Source: DASVTR01 sp036387475 (GTDB lineage: Bacteria; Acidobacteriota; Blastocatellia; Pyrinomonadales; Pyrinomonadaceae). Taken from it: 64,000 nt of DNA. The position numbers and the translations under genes are program-made. This document shows positions 61,463-64,000 of the stretch, in pieces (position 1 is the stretch's first letter; the number at the start of each line of letters is the position of its first letter). The stretch is taken from assembly GCA_036387475.1 (NCBI GenBank), contig DASVTR010000012.1:248001-312000 (forward strand), in the 5' to 3' direction. A model generated the notes under the pieces. The model made no database searches and had not been told where the DNA came from. It worked only from the letters and a program-made list of their open reading frames with translations.

Positions 61463-62026
61463 ATGTCGCCGAGCGAACTCTTTTTAAAAATCGCCAGCCT
61501 GCCCGTCGTGCTCGCGGCGGCCTTCGTCCTGATAGTCGTGAGCGCGCTCTTTTTCATGTTCAATCCGACGCAGGCAATCGAAGCGCGTTTTAAAGAAGCT
61601 CTCAATCACGATCTTTTCATCAGAACGGGCCTGGGCCTCTATGGCCCACGCAAGCTCTACACGATGCTCGATGCCTACACCGAGGCGGACTATCGCGCGC
61701 ACTACAAATCTCTCTATCTGGATTTTGTTTATCCTTTGATCTATGCGGTGGCGATGGCGCTCATCATCGTCTATTTACAAAACGAACTGAGGCCGCCCGA
61801 CGCCACCGTCAGCCCTTATCCGGTGCTGATTCCGCTCACGGGCGCGCTCGCCGATTATCTGGAAAACATCAGCCAGTATTTCATCCTTCGCCGCTATCAA
61901 ACGCGGCAAGCGAAATCGAGCGCGCTCGTCTTCTTTTCGATGTTGATGACCGCCGTTAAAATTTTACTGTTTGCTGCCTCGCTCCTGATTATCATTGCCG
62001 GATTGTTGAAGCTCATCTTTGAGTAA
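61463..62026 (+). CDS. Four-helix integral membrane protein of unknown function
   Basis: A 187-residue inner-membrane protein. Hydrophobic segments are at about residues 12-32 (LPVVLAAAFVLIVVSALFFMF), quoted here as VVLAAAFVLIVVSALFF, 87-104 (FVYPLIYAVAMALIIVYL), 118-135 (weaker) and 155-185 (TAVKILLFAASLLIIIAGLL). Conserved-looking polar residues lie in LGLYGPRKLYTMLDAY between the first two. I do not recognise a named family. The next gene begins 6 bp later, so the two are an operon with the flavoprotein-GNAT fusion, which may act on a membrane lipid. Confidence 0.7.
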   Translation: MSPSELFLKIASLPVVLAAAFVLIVVSALFFMFNPTQAIEARFKEALNHDLFIRTGLGLYGPRKLYTMLDAYTEADYRAHYKSLYLDFVYPLIYAVAMALIIVYLQNELRPPDATVSPYPVLIPLTGALADYLENISQYFILRRYQTRQAKSSALVFFSMLMTAVKILLFAASLLIIIAGLLKLIFE

Positions 62027-62032
62027 AGCGAC

Positions 62033-63805
62033 ATGAGCGATTGCCGTCTTGAGAATAATTCGACTGTCGTCATCATCGGCGGCGGGCCGGGCGGCGCGGC
62101 GTGTGCCATCAAGCTCTTGCAGTCGGCGGACGCGCGCGGAATCAGGCTGCGCGTGCTCATCTTCGAAGGCAAAGATTTTCACGTTCATGCCAACCAGTGT
62201 GTCGGCGTCTTGTCGCCGCCGATTGAAGAGGTGCTGGCCGAAGAGTTGGAGCTTCAATTGCCGCCAGCGCTCATCAAGCGGCAGATTTTCGGCTATCGCC
62301 TGCACGGGCCGCGCGAGAACCTTTTGTTAACAGGCCAAGGCGCACACGCCGGAGAGCCTGGACACGGGCGCGCGACTTACGCCGTCGAGCGTGCAGAGTT
62401 TGACCAGTTCATGCTTGACCGCGCGCGCGAATTGGGCGCGAAAGTTATCAATTCGCGTGTGACGGGCGTAGAGTTCGTCCGCACAGGCGAGTTAGACGAG
62501 GTGCGTGTTTACAGCGAGTCGTCGTATGAACGCGCGGATGTGCTGGTGGGCGCGTTCGGGTTGGACGAGGCGATGATGTCAGTCCTGGAAGATGTCACGC
62601 GCAACGACGGTGGCTTCGAGCGCCCGTCGAAATGGCTGAAGAGCTATTTGACGACGATTGAAACGAGCGCGCATTTTCAAACAGACAAACTGGGCCACAT
62701 CGTTCATGCTTTTTTGCTGCCGCCACGCTGCCCGCGCGTAGAGTTTGGCGCAATCACTCCAAAGGGCGACCACATCTTAGTCAACATCGCGGGCGAGAGA
62801 GTTTCATCGTGCGACCTGGACGAGTTTCTGCAAATGCCGCAGGTGCAGGCGCTCTTGCCGTCGTTTGACCCTGCCCAGATTAACTATTACGAGGGGCGCT
62901 TTCCTTCAGCCCCGGCGCGCGGCGCTTACGGGCATCGTTACGCGCTCATAGGGGATGCGACCGGCTGGCTCAGGCCGTTCAAAGGCAAAGGCATCTCGAC
63001 GGCCATCGTGACGGGCATCCGCGCGGCGGAGACGATGCTGGAACACGGCGTCTCGAAGCGCGCCTTTGAGCACTATCGTCGAGCGTGCAATGACCTCTTG
63101 GGCGATTATCATTATGGAGTGATGGTGCGGCGGTTGATGCTCCTCGGCGCACGCGTCTGTCTCGACCCGATGATTGATGTCGGGAAGACAGACCCGTTGA
63201 TGTATGATGCGCTCTTTAATTCTGTCTCCGGCCATGATTCGTATCGCAACATCATCAAGCGCTCGTTTAAGGCACGGCTTGTCCGCAAGGTCGCAGCGCG
63301 GGCCGTGCGCGGAGTTGGTCGGCACAGGGCGCACAGGAGAGCCAGACGTAGTATGCAAGACCTGACGGTGCGCAAGATGACTGTGCGCGACATAGACGAA
63401 GTGATGCGGATTGACGAAAAGATAACAGGCAAGCCGCACGCCGCGTATTACGAATCGAAGGCCGCCGCTTACATTAGCCGCGCACCCGAATATTGCCTCG
63501 TCGCGGAGCACCGCGACCGCGTTGTCGGCTTCGTGCTCGGCGACGTTCACGGCTGGGAGTTTGCTTCCGTTTTGGCGGGCTGGTTGGAGATTATCGGCGT
63601 TGACCCCGAATATCACGGGCAGGGCGTCAGCCGCGCTCTGATGGACGAACTGTTTGCGAGATTCCGCAAGGCGGGCGTTGCGGTCGTCAACACGATGGTC
63701 AACTGGAACGACGGCGACCTGATTGATTACTTTCGCGCCAACGGCTTCGACCGTGGCGAGTACGTCAACCTCGTCAAGCGACTCGATGAAGAAACGATGA
63801 AGTAG
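62033..63805 (+). CDS. FAD-dependent oxidoreductase (geranylgeranyl-reductase-like) fused to a GNAT acetyltransferase
   Basis: A 590-residue fusion. Residues 1-430 are a flavoprotein with VVIIGGGPGGAACAIKLLQ at the N-terminus, the family-like motif ANQCVGVLSPPIEEVL and the FAD motif ALIGDATGWLRPFKGKGIST. A basic linker (VRGVGRHRAHRRARRS) then leads to a GNAT domain at 441-590: LTVRKMTVRDIDEVMRID, the acetyl-CoA loop GVDPEYHGQGVSRALMDEL and a final strand YFRANGFDRGEYVNL. An internal ATG at 63353 (Met441) has an AGGAG 10 nt upstream, so the GNAT part might also be made alone. The flavoprotein is the third of this superfamily in the window. Reaction and substrate are unknown. Confidence 0.84.
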   Translation: MSDCRLENNSTVVIIGGGPGGAACAIKLLQSADARGIRLRVLIFEGKDFHVHANQCVGVLSPPIEEVLAEELELQLPPALIKRQIFGYRLHGPRENLLLTGQGAHAGEPGHGRATYAVERAEFDQFMLDRARELGAKVINSRVTGVEFVRTGELDEVRVYSESSYERADVLVGAFGLDEAMMSVLEDVTRNDGGFERPSKWLKSYLTTIETSAHFQTDKLGHIVHAFLLPPRCPRVEFGAITPKGDHILVNIAGERVSSCDLDEFLQMPQVQALLPSFDPAQINYYEGRFPSAPARGAYGHRYALIGDATGWLRPFKGKGISTAIVTGIRAAETMLEHGVSKRAFEHYRRACNDLLGDYHYGVMVRRLMLLGARVCLDPMIDVGKTDPLMYDALFNSVSGHDSYRNIIKRSFKARLVRKVAARAVRGVGRHRAHRRARRSMQDLTVRKMTVRDIDEVMRIDEKITGKPHAAYYESKAAAYISRAPEYCLVAEHRDRVVGFVLGDVHGWEFASVLAGWLEIIGVDPEYHGQGVSRALMDELFARFRKAGVAVVNTMVNWNDGDLIDYFRANGFDRGEYVNLVKRLDEETMK

Positions 63806-63868
63806 GAACGATGAACTGTCAAGCAGTTTGTCTTTCATTCATCGTTCATCGTTGCAGCGTTCATCCTT
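63793..63868. repeat. GATGAAC-family heptad inverted repeat, copy 4
   Basis: ACGATGAAGTAGGAACGATG begins inside the last codons of the flavoprotein-GNAT gene; its TAG is the stop codon. The right half TTCATTCATCGTTCATCG with TTGCAGCGTTCATC pairs with it. The same first 20 bases occur in copy 2 at 41266-41285. Confidence 0.78.
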
Positions 63869-63954
63869 GCCCTTCCGTCCCCTGTGTGCCACAATCTTTC
63901 GAACAATCATAAAGTACAAATGAATCAAGAAGAGAGGAGAGCGTTCACAATTAC

Positions 63955-64000
63955 ATGTCAGAGAACGAGAACGCAGTGACGGAAAGCGCGCCCGCCGAGG
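63955..64000 (+). CDS. Start of a gene that runs out of the window
   Basis: ATG at 63955 opens the frame MSENENAVTESAPAE, which stays open to the end. A GAGGAGAG purine run lies about 14-20 nt upstream. The acidic, low-complexity start resembles the N-termini of several ribosome-associated or envelope proteins but is not enough to name the product. An ATG at 63920 is closed by a stop after 19 codons. Confidence 0.4.
   Translation, partial: MSENENAVTESAPAE

Noticed and set aside
62906..63838. 310-residue minus-strand ORF opposite the flavoprotein-GNAT gene
   Set aside because: It is a shadow of a gene with strong domain matches on the + strand; the translation has no recognisable motif.
1..64000. 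rRNA, tRNA, tmRNA, RNase P RNA or riboswitch genes
   Set aside because: I looked at the gaps for the usual conserved stretches and saw none; small RNAs without known motifs cannot be excluded by eye.

Overview
The window is the replication-origin region of a bacterial chromosome plus about 25 kb of accessory and house-keeping genes on its right side. The gene content suggests an Acidobacteriota member, probably a Blastocatellia-type organism. The reasons are a 1,263-residue Oar-like TonB receptor with an N-terminal carboxypeptidase-regulatory domain, an F-ATPase with both b and b' subunits, several geranylgeranyl-reductase-like flavoproteins and a MEMO1-AMMECR1 fusion. This assignment is an inference from gene families; no rRNA or tRNA gene was seen.

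Layout. 1-5.2 kb is an accessory block on the + strand, visibly more AT-rich than the rest: a partial HisC-like aminotransferase, a GlcD-like flavoprotein, an AlaX-type tRNA editing protein, a long non-coding stretch with a 96-bp inverted-repeat element, an XRE-like regulator, a broken ORF and REP-like palindromes. 5.2-28.9 kb is read leftward without exception: TonB receptor, a flavoprotein/methyltransferase/ketosynthase trio, an SPFH protein with zinc ribbons, VanZ, five ATP synthase genes (atpF'-F-H-A-G), selD, parB-parA, mnmG-mnmE, jag, yidC, yidD, rnpA and rpmH. From 29.5 kb dnaA, dnaN, a WYL regulator, recF and gyrB read rightward. The divergence point and the DnaA boxes mark the origin. 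The dnaA-dnaN gap carries a textbook-like unwinding module: two adjacent DnaA boxes, a GC clamp, five CTA trios and an AT-rich tract. 38-51 kb is mostly minus strand: a MEMO1/AMMECR1 fusion, a thioesterase, a hydrolase, then a putative signalling/remodelling operon (NUDIX-lactamase fusion, GAF-PAS-GAF-STAS sensor, MoxR/ChlI-like AAA+, a Clp_N-KOW fusion and a vWA protein), followed by a molybdopterin oxidoreductase. 51.7-64 kb holds a giant alpha-2-macroglobulin, a phytoene-desaturase-like flavoprotein, a cytosolic-looking subtilase with a zinc ribbon, a membrane protein, and a flavoprotein-GNAT fusion.

The most interesting points are four. (1) selD is a selenoprotein gene: an in-frame TGA sits exactly at the catalytic Cys position and the true start lies 42 bp upstream of the first start codon after the TGA. 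(2) A non-coding array of about 25 degenerate 21-bp palindromic units lies just after dnaN; the two arms of each unit covary. (3) At least a dozen intergenic spacers contain inverted repeats built from degenerate 7-bp words, in several word families. (4) The STAS sensor / AAA+ / Clp_N-KOW / vWA cluster may be an undescribed stress-linked remodelling system.
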